Positions 29,523-36,978 of a stretch of DNA of 64,000 bases are shown piece by piece. The stretch comes from Streptomyces rubradiris (lineage in GTDB: Bacteria > Actinomycetota > Actinomycetes > Streptomycetales > Streptomycetaceae). Under the pieces are notes generated by a model. The model had not been told where the DNA came from. It saw only the letters and a list, made by a program, of their open reading frames with translations, and searched no databases. The position numbers were made by a program, and so were the translations under genes. Every line of letters starts with the position of its first letter. Position 1 is the first letter of the stretch. The stretch spans positions 4,452,001 through 4,516,000 of the forward strand of contig NZ_BNEA01000015.1 in NCBI RefSeq assembly GCF_016860525.1, in the 5' to 3' direction.

Positions 29523-30277
29523 TCACGCTTCGCCTTGATGTGGCTCCTGGCCTGTCTGGTGGAGCCAGTCGTACCCGTCTATCCAGCCAATCACGCTCGG
29601 AGCGCTCGGGTCCGATATTTCACCGCCAGATGTATCGACAGATATCCCAAAGGACCGGACGTGGCGATGGAACGTTATTGTGCAGGGTTTATCGAGGTAC
29701 TGATGGTAGTGCTCGGGAAGTGGCGTTAGCGACTGATGCCCTTCCTCTAGACTGGAGAAAGCCAATCCACTTGCTACCTCTCGCGAATGTTGGTGCATCC
29801 TCTGCGCGACTTCGTCGGCGTCCCGAGATAGGGGTTCAAGGTATCTTGCAAGAAATGACTCGTGTGCGACGTCGAAGTAGCGAACTGCGCCGTTCAAGTG
29901 CCGTCCTTCTTCGCCGCCCTCCGTAGGCTCTAAATGGCCAATCCTCACCCAGGGCAAAGCAATCAGTTCACTGTTTCCGTTGTCCTCAAAGGCGCAGACC
30001 ATAGGCGCCCTAACTACTGCCAGATTGACTACAATCCTTGGAAAGAGTAGTGGGTGCCCCTCGGTGGGCTTACTGAGTGACTTTAGATGGTCGGCGACCT
30101 CAAGAGAGGGAGGGTAAGGGACTACCGCGTTGGTAAATACACGGATATCTTGCCCGTCGAGGCCGTGAATCTTGGAAAACTCGTTGTGTTCGACGGGTGC
30201 AGATTTTGCCTCTGTAGATCCTTGGCTGTAATCCCCGCGTGAAGCTCTGCGAAAGGCGGCGGCTCGTCCGCGCTCAT
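29523..30277 (-). pseudogene. Hypothetical protein with one-base frameshift
   Basis: An ORF starts at ATG 30277 behind AGGGGTGAA and reads MSADEPPPFAELHAG, then goes out of frame. Restoring one G in the GGGG run (complement of 30233-30236) continues into a long open frame (DYSQGSTEAKSAPVEH ... WLHQTGQEPHQGEA) ending at 29523, about 250 residues in total. The later frame alone has only internal starts, such as the ATG at 30002. No domain is recognised. Composition is AT-richer than the core genes. A sequencing error in the G run would make it intact. Confidence 0.5.
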
Positions 30278-30418
30278 TTCACCCCTAGGTATCTGATCCC
30301 GCTAGCTTAGCCAGTTTCTTTGATACGGTGGGTCCTCTTTGCGTCACAGTGTAGATGCCACTTCCGGCGCGGGACCTCGGTGTCAGCCCGCCATGAGCAC
30401 GGGTAGTGTGATCGCTCA

Positions 30419-30438
30419 TGGGCCGTCTCTGGGCCGTC
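30419..30438 (+). repeat. TGGGCCGTC pair, middle copy
   Basis: Two TGGGCCGTC 9-mers at 30419 and 30430, 11 bp apart, the same arrangement as at 27099 and 34316. It lies 125 bp left of the tRNA-Arg-derived att core. Confidence 0.5.
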
Positions 30439-30457
30439 CGGACGTTACGGCCAGCGG

Positions 30458-30480
30458 TACAGCAACGTAGTGCAGCAACC
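30458..30480 (+). repeat. 23-bp arm-type repeat, left copy
   Basis: tacagcaacgtagtgcagca plus acc matches 30656-30678 at 20 of 23 positions. Each copy is itself an imperfect double of tRcagcaR. The two copies flank the tRNA-derived core about evenly, as integrase arm sites do in an attP. Confidence 0.6.
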
Positions 30481-30562
30481 CCAGCAACCGCCCATGACCG
30501 ACAGCCACTCCCAGGAGTCGCACGGTGCCCTGTATGACCCCTGCTGACCGACCTCTGTAGAG

Positions 30563-30605
30563 CTACGGATCAGAAGGTTGCAGGTTCGAATCCTGCCGAG
30601 TGCAC
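30563..30605 (+). other. Attachment-site core: 3' half of tRNA-Arg(ACG)
   Basis: The sequence from the anticodon loop (ctacgga) through the 3' anticodon stem, variable loop, T-arm (ggttcgaatcc) and acceptor end (gtgcac) corresponds, as I recall it, to Streptomyces tRNA-Arg(ACG). The 5' half of the tRNA is absent, so this is not a functional tRNA gene but the part elements duplicate on integration. It is flanked by 23-bp repeats and followed by an integrase remnant. No intact tRNA-Arg(ACG) occurs in the window. Confidence 0.75.
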
Positions 30606-30612
30606 ACAGATG

Positions 30613-30640
30613 AGAGGCCCCGGATTACTCCGGGGCCTCT
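30613..30640 (+). terminator. Terminator hairpin after tRNA-Arg fragment
   Basis: A 12-bp perfect stem (agaggccccgga / tccggggcctct) with a TTAC loop, followed by TTGCGTTT. It is the kind of terminator found behind tRNA genes, here carried with the att core. Confidence 0.75.
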
Positions 30641-30655
30641 TGCGTTTCAGGGGCA

Positions 30656-30678
30656 TACAGCAGCGAAGTACAGCAACC
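30656..30678 (+). repeat. 23-bp arm-type repeat, right copy
   Basis: Second copy of the 23-bp repeat, 20/23 identical to 30458-30480. It ends 3 bp before the stop codon of integrase remnant 2. Confidence 0.6.
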
Positions 30679-30681
30679 GCG

Positions 30682-31335
30682 TCAGCCGGCGCCGCCCATG
30701 GCACTGGACAGCTTGCCGAGCGCGGCTCGCACCTCTTCCTCGCTGGCTTCGGCGTAGACCTCCATCGTCATGGCGATCTGGGAGTGCCGGAGGATCCGCT
30801 GGGCGACCTTCGGGTGGACCTTGAGCGCGACCAGGAGCGAACTGCACGTGTGCCGGGTGTTCCGGAGCGGGATGACGCGGACGCCGGCGCGACGAGCCCG
30901 CAGCGCGAACATCCGGGTGAGGTTCCCCGGCTCGATCGGAGTGCCGTACTTCGTGGTGAAGACCAGCCCGTGCGTGTCCTGCCACAGCTCACCGGCCGCC
31001 TTCCGGTCCCCGGTCTGCTGAGCCCGCCGCATGCGGAGGGCCTTGAGGCACAGCGCCGGGAGTGGAAGGAAGTCGTCTGACTCCTCGGTCTTGGTTTCCC
31101 GGTGGAGGATCTGCCGCCCGGCCCGCTGGATCTGGTGATCCACGTAGATTTCACCTGCGTCGAAGTCCACCGACTTCAAGGTGAGTCCCAGGACCCCCCC
31201 GGCGCAGGCCGAGGCAGAGTACGAGCATCCAGGCCGCGAAGAGGTGATCGTCCCGCGCGGCGCAGTCGGCGAGGAACCGGCCCGCCTCGACGACCGACCA
31301 GGGCTTGATCCGGCGGCGGCGCGGTTTGGGGACCT
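30682..31335 (-). pseudogene. Tyrosine recombinase 2: 5'-truncated and frameshifted
   Basis: The catalytic domain is readable on the minus strand: KPWSVVEAGRFLADCAARDD, LVLCLGLRRG, then after a frame change VLGLTLKSVDFDAGEIYVDH ... RHTCSSLL ... LRHSQIAMTMEVYAEAS to the stop at 30682. The break falls in a run of seven G (complement of 31194-31200), where two bases are missing or one is extra. Upstream of KPRRRR a TAG stops the frame and the N-terminal DNA-binding domain is gone. It sits 4 bp from the right arm repeat of the tRNA-Arg att core and was presumably its integrase. Confidence 0.8.
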
Positions 31336-31400
31336 AGTTAGAGCCACTGCGCGCCGGAGCGAGCCCAGGAGAGGCACCTGCAGGTCATGCCTGCCCAGCC

Positions 31401-32942
31401 TCAATCGTTCTCATAGTGCCCTGTATTTCGAAGCCTTTTCAGCCTCAACTCGAGCGCCTGCCCTTCATCTCGCGCCCTCTGAAGATTCTGACGGATTTCG
31501 GCTTCGCTGAAGTTTGTTTCTTGACGACTCTCCGCCTGTTCGAGTAGCTGCGCCCAAGTCGCCTCCTCTGTTCGTGCCTCCTCGTACAGCGATCGTAGGG
31601 TCGCCAAGCCGTTTTTTAGCCCTTGTCCACCTCTGGCGATCTCACCAGCCTCTGCCGCGCGCACGAGCCTGCGCGCCTTCGCTGCCCCCGCCCCGCCTTC
31701 CAAAGCGACTTGTCTGGCACGCCTAACGAGAGGCCCATCAACCCAATACACGGGTTGCCCGTTCATCACTTTTCGCTGAGAATTCTGCTTTAGTCTGTGA
31801 ATCAACTTCCTAACACGCACTACGTCGGCCTGGGCAAATTCGCGGTCCGCTTGGAATGTTTCATCATCAGGATGAAGCTCGAGAGAATCACGAGCTCGCT
31901 CAAGCTGCGCCATGGCATGATCCCGATGTACAGTCAGAGCGAACATGAGATCTTCATATTCGGCCTCTGGTAGCACCAATGGACGATCGACACTTGCGGC
32001 GAGATTTTCAGCCTGCGCAACCGTCGATGCGCTGACAGATGCGCCAAGCTCCTTTCTCGCCACTTGAAGAAAGGCGCCCAACTGAAGGATTAGGAAGTCG
32101 ACTCCGCATCTTTCCTTCATTTCAGCGACGAGCTCAGGGCGTGCGCCGACGATTAGGCCGGCCTCCTTCCTGACCCAGTCCTCTTTTACGTCGTTTGTCA
32201 CCAGCAGTATCGGCGAACTCAGCTCCTCGGCACGACGCAGCACTTGCTCCCACACGAAGTAATCACCGTGCGCATTATCCTTCTTGTTGGAATCCTTGTA
32301 ACCGGGCGGGCGTTCATCTTGCGCTCTCCTCTCGTACTCCTCTATCAAGGCACGAGTCTCGTCATCATTGAAACCCTGTCCGGTCTTACCATCCAAAATC
32401 TCGGCAAGTTCAGACAGGACGGGGTCGCCAGAGATTACTCCCTCTAGAGTGAGATCGAACGATTCCGCATGCTTCACCACCTCAGCCTTTACGCGCGTGA
32501 ATACCTCTTGGATAGGTTCAACAAGGGCGCGCTTATCCTCTGTCGCCATCGAGCACCTTTTAGCGAAGGCGTAAAGCTCTTGGAGAACTTTTGCTTTATG
32601 GTCGTCCAATGACTTAGGAACCGAAGCGTAGAGTGCGAGGTGATCCTTAACCGCATCCACCCTTCGATTGTAATATTCCGCCGCTACCTGGTGGGGAATC
32701 CAAAGTCGATCGCCAACTCGTCGAAGCGCCTGAAGGAGTTCCTCCCGGGCGTCAGGCGTAAATCTGTACAGCTCCAACAGAACGTTTGTATCCACCACCA
32801 CCATGTAGCTCCTTACACCCGCTTCATAGTCGCTAGCGGGACGGCGCCAAAGGCCTTCAAAGGCGGCGAGAAACGAGGAGGTCATGAGGCTTTGTACTCC
32901 AGCAACACTGCGGCGAGGTGAAATATGGACAGTTTGTTCCAT
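31401..32942 (-). CDS. Large PIN-domain protein (PIN_8/DUF4935-like nuclease)
   Basis: 513 residues if started at ATG 32942; the ATG at 32885 (MTSSFLAAFEGLW) is equally plausible and fits the family better. The PIN fold shows the first acidic site in MVVVDTNVLLELYR (D51), the pair NAHGDYFVWEQVL, and LVTNDVKEDW as the last catalytic Asp strand. The C-terminal half is helical, Arg/Glu-rich and coiled-coil-like. PIN domains are Mg-dependent ribonucleases, common in toxins and defence genes. No small antitoxin gene adjoins. Codons are AT-richer than in the core genome, and the gene is divergent from the SRA-HNH gene. Confidence 0.7.
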   Translation of the reverse strand: MEQTVHISPRRSVAGVQSLMTSSFLAAFEGLWRRPASDYEAGVRSYMVVVDTNVLLELYRFTPDAREELLQALRRVGDRLWIPHQVAAEYYNRRVDAVKDHLALYASVPKSLDDHKAKVLQELYAFAKRCSMATEDKRALVEPIQEVFTRVKAEVVKHAESFDLTLEGVISGDPVLSELAEILDGKTGQGFNDDETRALIEEYERRAQDERPPGYKDSNKKDNAHGDYFVWEQVLRRAEELSSPILLVTNDVKEDWVRKEAGLIVGARPELVAEMKERCGVDFLILQLGAFLQVARKELGASVSASTVAQAENLAASVDRPLVLPEAEYEDLMFALTVHRDHAMAQLERARDSLELHPDDETFQADREFAQADVVRVRKLIHRLKQNSQRKVMNGQPVYWVDGPLVRRARQVALEGGAGAAKARRLVRAAEAGEIARGGQGLKNGLATLRSLYEEARTEEATWAQLLEQAESRQETNFSEAEIRQNLQRARDEGQALELRLKRLRNTGHYEND

Positions 32943-33017
32943 ACTGCATAACTGAGACGATTTCAGGCATTAATCAGCTCTGTAGACCATCCTAATGATG
33001 GCTGGCATCATGAGGGG

Positions 33018-33890
33018 ATGATTGGTGAGCTTCCTGACATCACTGTGGGGCAGACCTTCCCCAGCCGGCGCGCGTTGCACGATGCTGGCGTGCATCGGCC
33101 GCTGCAGGCAGGCATCTGCGGCACCAAGCAGACAGGGGCAGAGTCCATCGTCGTGTCAGGCGGATACAAGGACGACGAAGACTACGGAGCTGTGATCATC
33201 TATACCGGACATGGTGGTCGCGACCCCGAAACACAAAAGCAGGTGGCAGAGCAAAGCCTCACAGATCCGGGTAATGCAGCCCTGGTCACGAGCTACCTGG
33301 AAGGTTTTCCGGTCCGAGTAGTTCGCGGAGCTCAATCACGTTCCCCATATGCCCCTGCCGAGGGCTACCGATATGATGGTCTTTTCAATGTTAGCAGTTT
33401 CGGAAGCAAGATGGGTGTCGACGGTTTTCGGGTATGGCAGTTCCGCCTCGAGGCTAAGAATCAGGCCGAGAAGATAGCTGACTCCAACCGAGAAGACAAC
33501 TCTCCGACCTCAGCCGAGGACTTGAGCCCTCGGGATCTCGTAGCCACCCAACGGGTCGTACGAAATACTGGCGTGGCCCGGCAAGTTAAAACGTGGCATC
33601 TCGATCAATGTCAAGTTTGTGGAACGCGTCTCGTCGTCCCAGGGGGAACGTACAGTGAGGCGGCGCATATCCAGGCCTTGGGGGCGCCGCACAACGGAGC
33701 TGACATCGTTGGAAACATCTTGTGCCTTTGCCCCAATTGCCATGTCCTCTTTGACGCTGGGGCCATCTATCTACGGGACGACCTCGTAGTGATGGCAGGT
33801 GAGACAGAAGTGGGCCCCCTCCGTCTGGACTCGAGGCACCAAATTCGGCTGGAGTGCGTGCGAAGCCATCGAGCAAGATGGCGCCGGTAA
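33018..33890 (+). CDS. SRA-HNH modification-dependent endonuclease
   Basis: 290 residues. The N-terminal SRA/YDG domain (about 1-150) has VSGGYKDDEDYGAVIIYTGHGG and AEGYRYDGLFNV, the base-flipping pocket that reads modified cytosine. A linker follows, then an HNH domain with zinc cysteines C198/C201 and C238/C241 and HNH residues H217 (SEAAHIQ), N233 and H242 (CPNCHVLFD). Similar SRA-HNH enzymes (Sco5333, TagI) cut DNA carrying 5-methylcytosine, a type IV restriction that blocks foreign methylated DNA. All catalytic residues look intact. The purine run AGGGG directly abuts the ATG, so the start is unusual. Composition is atypical; it is island cargo. Confidence 0.85.
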   Translation: MIGELPDITVGQTFPSRRALHDAGVHRPLQAGICGTKQTGAESIVVSGGYKDDEDYGAVIIYTGHGGRDPETQKQVAEQSLTDPGNAALVTSYLEGFPVRVVRGAQSRSPYAPAEGYRYDGLFNVSSFGSKMGVDGFRVWQFRLEAKNQAEKIADSNREDNSPTSAEDLSPRDLVATQRVVRNTGVARQVKTWHLDQCQVCGTRLVVPGGTYSEAAHIQALGAPHNGADIVGNILCLCPNCHVLFDAGAIYLRDDLVVMAGETEVGPLRLDSRHQIRLECVRSHRARWRR

Positions 33891-34312
33891 CCATGGGGCG
33901 GGCGGGGTCACGGACTGCGGCCAGCACTAGGCCAGCCCTCGCGTTGGACGCCAGGTCGGCTCGCGGCCCCGGGTTGTCGCTGGCTCCGCACCACAACGCA
34001 CCAGATCGAGCGGGGAACAGCGGGGAATCACGGGGAAGGAAGCCGAGCCCGACGAAGACACGGATCGGCCGTTCGCCGAGGGCAGCGACCAAACCGGCCG
34101 TTAACGATCGCAGCTTCCCAAGCTGAGGGCTCGGCCGGTTGCGGCCGTCAGGCGCTGGCCGTCGAAACAGGCAGCGTGGCTGAGGCCGGCGGGGGTACAA
34201 CGAGGCACACGCGTGCGTGGTCGGTCGGCGCACTCGCCGTCGTGGCGGGCTGTCGTCGGCTGAGGTTCGGGCTGGCGCGTCGAGGGCGCCGGCCGTCAGG
34301 CGAGTGCGGCGA
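33891..34312. other. Non-coding stretch of island
   Basis: No convincing gene is present; long minus-strand frames here lack starts, ribosome sites and any family resemblance. It contains three head-to-tail copies of cggggaaNNN (34011-34040) and an 8-bp inverted repeat (accggccg / cggccggt, about 34082-34140). It is probably the remains of an element's end. Confidence 0.4.
34011..34040 (+). repeat. Three 10-bp direct repeats (cggggaaNNN)
   Basis: cggggaacag, cggggaatca and cggggaagga follow one another with exact 10-bp phasing, one helical turn. They could be recombinase, excisionase or replication-initiator sites; nothing adjacent decides. Confidence 0.6.
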
Positions 34313-34315
34313 AGC

Positions 34316-34335
34316 TGGGCCGTCCCTGGGCCGTC
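34316..34335 (+). repeat. TGGGCCGTC pair beside att copy 2
   Basis: Two TGGGCCGTC 9-mers at 34316 and 34327, the same 11-bp spacing as the other two pairs. The 22-bp block starting at 34314 matches 27097-27118 with one mismatch. A single TGGGCCGTC also lies at 34525, on the other side of the core. Confidence 0.55.
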
Positions 34336-34442
34336 CGAGGCCGCTCGACAGGGGCCAAGGACGACCAACGACGACCACCAGGCGTACGACTCCACCGCCC
34401 CTGACCAGCAAAAACCCAGCTCGCCAAGATCCCCGGCAACAC

Positions 34443-34461
34443 CCAGGGCAAGAAGAAGTAA
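34443..34461 (+). repeat. att-like 19-bp repeat, copy 2
   Basis: Exact copy of the last 19 bases of gpmA including its stop (27017-27035), with unrelated sequence before it. It is followed by a hairpin at 34477-34511 (gccccct / agggggc) resembling the gpmA terminator, and then by the third integrase remnant. It marks the right boundary, or a tandem junction, of the gpmA-targeting element. Confidence 0.7.
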
Positions 34462-34476
34462 GCGGAGCTGTAGCGG

Positions 34477-34511
34477 GCCCCCTGTCTGCGGTTTGTCTGC
34501 GGGGAGGGGGC
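34477..34511 (+). terminator. Diverged copy of gpmA-type terminator
   Basis: A 7-bp stem (gccccct / agggggc). The loop holds two copies of gtctgcgg separated by ttt. Position and layout relative to the att copy match the true gpmA terminator. Confidence 0.4.
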
Positions 34512-34539
34512 TGTTCTCTTGGAGTGGGCCGTCGGGCGC

Positions 34540-34655
34540 GGAACGTACCGGGCTTGGCTCTGTCGAAGACACCGGTCACGGCCTTGAGGGTGTGTTCCTG
34601 GCTGGAGGGTACGAAGCGTGCGTACCGCGAAGCGTCAGGGTGGGGCTATGAGCCG
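34540..34655 (-). pseudogene. Tyrosine recombinase 3: C-terminal remnant
   Basis: On the minus strand HSPTLTLR, then after a one-base deletion YARFVPSSQEHTLKAVTGVFDRA, matches the C-terminal end of integrase 1 (LTLRVYAHLMPSSQERTRNAVTQFF). Only about 35 residues survive, overlapping the 3' end of the next hypothetical gene. The remnant reads towards att copy 2, the same geometry as integrase 1 and att copy 1. Confidence 0.6.
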
Positions 34656-35347
34656 TTTCCTCGAAGCGCGAGCTGTGCTGCCGGACGACATGGACGGCCT
34701 GCGCGCGCACATCGTTGCTCGAAGTCCGGGGGCAGCCAGCCGCGACCGAGCAGGCGCGGATGGGCAGGAAAGGCTGTGATCGCGGCAAGGGCGAAGGCCA
34801 GCGACGCCCACGGTGTCTGGACGCGAACTGTTCCGTGATCCCCACGCGTGTCGACGAAACTCGTCTGGAAGACATCAACAGCTACGAGGTCGATGGTGCT
34901 CAGCCCTCCCCACGCGAGGTCGAGTTCATACACCGGATGCGCGAAGTGCAGTTTCTGCAGGGTGAGGGTGACTTCGCCTGTCGCTTCCGCTACCCACCGG
35001 GGCTGAGCGTCACGTTCTGCTTGACGGCGGCGAGCGGCATTGCCGATCGCATTGGCCGCAAGGGTGCCGATCACCACTCCGGGGTTGCCGAACGCGAAGA
35101 CATCGTTGCGTCGGTAGCGTCCATCGCCGAGGGCTCGCCAGGTCATACGTTGCCCAGGTCCAACAGCGAGGGCCCGATCGCCATGATGGAGTCGTGCCGT
35201 TGTGGCCACAACTGGTCGCCGGGCCACCTGCCCTTCGAGGATGTCGGCGAGGATGTCACAGGAGTGCCAAAGGTACTCGTCCAGCGGCGACCATAACGGC
35301 TGAGCAGGGGGCTCTGGCGGCGGCGCAAAGGGGTTGGCCACTGTCAC
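34646..35347 (-). CDS. Hypothetical protein
   Basis: 233 residues. It starts MTVANPFAPPPEPPAQPLW and ends in an Arg/Ala-rich stretch. A middle segment (GVVIGTLAANAIGNAARRRQAE) is mildly hydrophobic and could be a membrane-associated helix. No family is recognised. The end overlaps the integrase 3 remnant, so the last 20 residues may have been replaced. It lies just outside the repeat-bounded island. Confidence 0.5.
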   Translation of the reverse strand: MTVANPFAPPPEPPAQPLWSPLDEYLWHSCDILADILEGQVARRPVVATTARLHHGDRALAVGPGQRMTWRALGDGRYRRNDVFAFGNPGVVIGTLAANAIGNAARRRQAERDAQPRWVAEATGEVTLTLQKLHFAHPVYELDLAWGGLSTIDLVAVDVFQTSFVDTRGDHGTVRVQTPWASLAFALAAITAFPAHPRLLGRGWLPPDFEQRCARAGRPCRPAAQLALRGNGS

Positions 35348-35680
35348 TCCAGCGTCCGGTTGAGAGGTCCGGGGTCACGGTTCGCGATCAAGCCTACTCA
35401 GGCCGTCATGCGTGAGGCGGTGGGCGGGGGCAGAGCGGTCGCAACCGTCGGCGGCGAACCCCAGGCTGGATCCCCTTGTCCCAATGGATCGCCCAAGTGT
35501 GGCTGTACGCCAAGACCAAGATGGGTGCTTCTTTCCACCGGACAGTGGAGCCGCCCGGCTTGTCTCGACCTCAGACAGAAGGCGCTGGGCGTGCTCGGCT
35601 CCTGAGAGAGCCGCCCGAGAGCGCACGATTGCCGCGAGGCCGCTTCAGGACGAAGAGGGCGCTCCGGTAGGGTCCGCCGC
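35348..35680. other. Gap without recognised gene
   Basis: 333 bp of moderately GC-rich DNA with short frames on both strands. None has a ribosome site and a recognisable product, and I see no repeat or hairpin of note. Confidence 0.4.
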
Positions 35681-35878
35681 GTGACCGATGCCCCGGCCTG
35701 CCCCGAATGCGGCCTGACCATGAAGTCCGGCGGCTTCGTACTTTCTCGGCGGGAAGAGGACGGCCGGCGGGCCTGCCGGACGCTGTGGGGGTGTGCCGGC
35801 GGGCATACCTGGTGGCGTTGGGCCGACCGCCTGGACGAGCCCTTCGAGGTGTGCCCGGTCCCGGAACTGTTCCGCTGA
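35681..35878 (+). CDS. Small zinc-ribbon-like protein (65 aa)
   Basis: Starts at GTG 35681 (MTDAPACPECGLTMKSGGF). Two cysteines of a ribbon knuckle (CPEC) are followed by a CAGGHTW segment and a final Cys in EVCPVPE, so one zinc site is possible. Short proteins of this type are common in Streptomyces and have no known function. Confidence 0.55.
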   Translation: MTDAPACPECGLTMKSGGFVLSRREEDGRRACRTLWGCAGGHTWWRWADRLDEPFEVCPVPELFR

Positions 35879-35912
35879 TACCGGACGCTGAGCACCGCTG
35901 CGGTCGGGGCGC

Positions 35913-36584
35913 TCAGGTCGCGTCCACGTGGCCGTTCAGATGGAAGAGGAGCCACTCGAGCCAGTCGGCCGTGACTCCGGTGGACGCGGCCCAGTCGTGC
36001 ATGGTGCTGACGTAGGTGGCGTACCGGGTGGGCCAGTGGCGTGTGCCGGCCGCTTTCCAACTGGTCCAGCCGAGGGCGTTCAGCGAGCGGAAGACCCGGT
36101 CGTCGAGGATCAGGGCCCGCTCGCACGGGGCTTCGCGGTCGTCCACGGCGGCGAACCACTTGGTGAAGAACGACCGTCCCACTCCCTTGAGGGCGAACTT
36201 CGCGTAGGCCCCCTTCAGGTCGCCTGCCCGCACCGCTTCACGCGTGGTCCGCAGGACAGCGGTCCGGTTCGGGTCGGACAGGGCCGCTTCGGTGTACCGC
36301 GGCCCACGCCCGTTGGTGGTGCCCGAGCCCCAGATCATGACGGCCACGAACAGGTCGCGCAGGCTTTCCGGATCGTCGTCAACACGGTCACGGAGGCGGG
36401 CCAGGTCGCCCCGGCTGATGAGCCGGTCACCGCTCGTCCCGCCGGCGCATTCGACGCCTGCGTCGAGCACGTGGGTCGCTCCATGCTGCTCCAGCCGCGG
36501 GCGCCACGTTCCCGGACGGAAGCGCACGGGCTGCTGCTCGCAGTCACCGTAGCGGGCGACGAGCTTTCGGAGCTGCTCCTCCAT
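35913..36584 (-). CDS. 8-oxoguanine DNA glycosylase-like (OGG-fold) protein
   Basis: 223 residues from the ATG at 36584, with AGGGGGGAAC before it. The segment ALKGVGRSFFTKWFAAVDD fits a helix-hairpin-helix with a Lys nearby. CERALILDDRVFRSLNALGW fits the catalytic-Asp helix of HhH-GPD enzymes. Annotators call this family 8-oxoguanine DNA glycosylase OGG fold protein. Activity on oxidised guanine is not proven for it. It lies in the mixed region right of the island. Confidence 0.6.
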   Translation of the reverse strand: MEEQLRKLVARYGDCEQQPVRFRPGTWRPRLEQHGATHVLDAGVECAGGTSGDRLISRGDLARLRDRVDDDPESLRDLFVAVMIWGSGTTNGRGPRYTEAALSDPNRTAVLRTTREAVRAGDLKGAYAKFALKGVGRSFFTKWFAAVDDREAPCERALILDDRVFRSLNALGWTSWKAAGTRHWPTRYATYVSTMHDWAASTGVTADWLEWLLFHLNGHVDAT

Positions 36585-36660
36585 GTTCCCCCCTGACCAT
36601 GTGCCCGCGATCCGCGAGCCGCCAACCGCAGCGTACGGGAGGGGCGCCAGAGCCACACGC

Positions 36661-36762
36661 CTATCCCCGATGACGGACGTACCAGACCACTGCCAACACG
36701 ATCAGGACCGACAGCGTGAACGCCCACACAGTGAGAGTGGCGTTGGCGGAGTGGTACACCAT
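36661..36762 (-). CDS. Small single-helix membrane protein (33 aa)
   Basis: From the ATG at 36762: a short polar start (MVYHSANAT), one transmembrane helix (LTVWAFTLSVLIVLAVVWYV) and a basic end (RHRG). The ribosome site is weak. Predicted from composition and a compact design typical of conserved small Streptomyces membrane proteins; function unknown. Confidence 0.45.
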   Translation of the reverse strand: MVYHSANATLTVWAFTLSVLIVLAVVWYVRHRG

Positions 36763-36978
36763 GGCGAGCACCCGGATACTGATTCCCCGCGCGCAGTAAG
36801 GCAATCGGTGAAGCCGGTCCCCGGGTCCGTGCGTCCCGCCGCCTCCACCGACTGAGGGCCTCCACGGCCGCTCATTACCTCCTGGGTAATCGACCGCCCG
36901 CCCCATCCCTGGCAGGGTCGAGCCCATCGGCAGGAACCCCCCGTCGGGTGCCGGCCCCGCAGTCGTGAGGAGAGCTTC

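Noticed and set aside
34082..34120. cagcttcccaagctga resembling the anticodon arm of tRNA-Gly(CCC)
   Set aside because: The match is about 16 bp, largely self-palindromic, and no T-arm or acceptor end follows, so it is not counted as another att site.
33586..34572. 328-codon minus-strand frame spanning the HNH gene end and the att region
   Set aside because: It overlaps a well-supported gene, has an Arg/Pro-rich composition and no family resemblance; it is judged a shadow.
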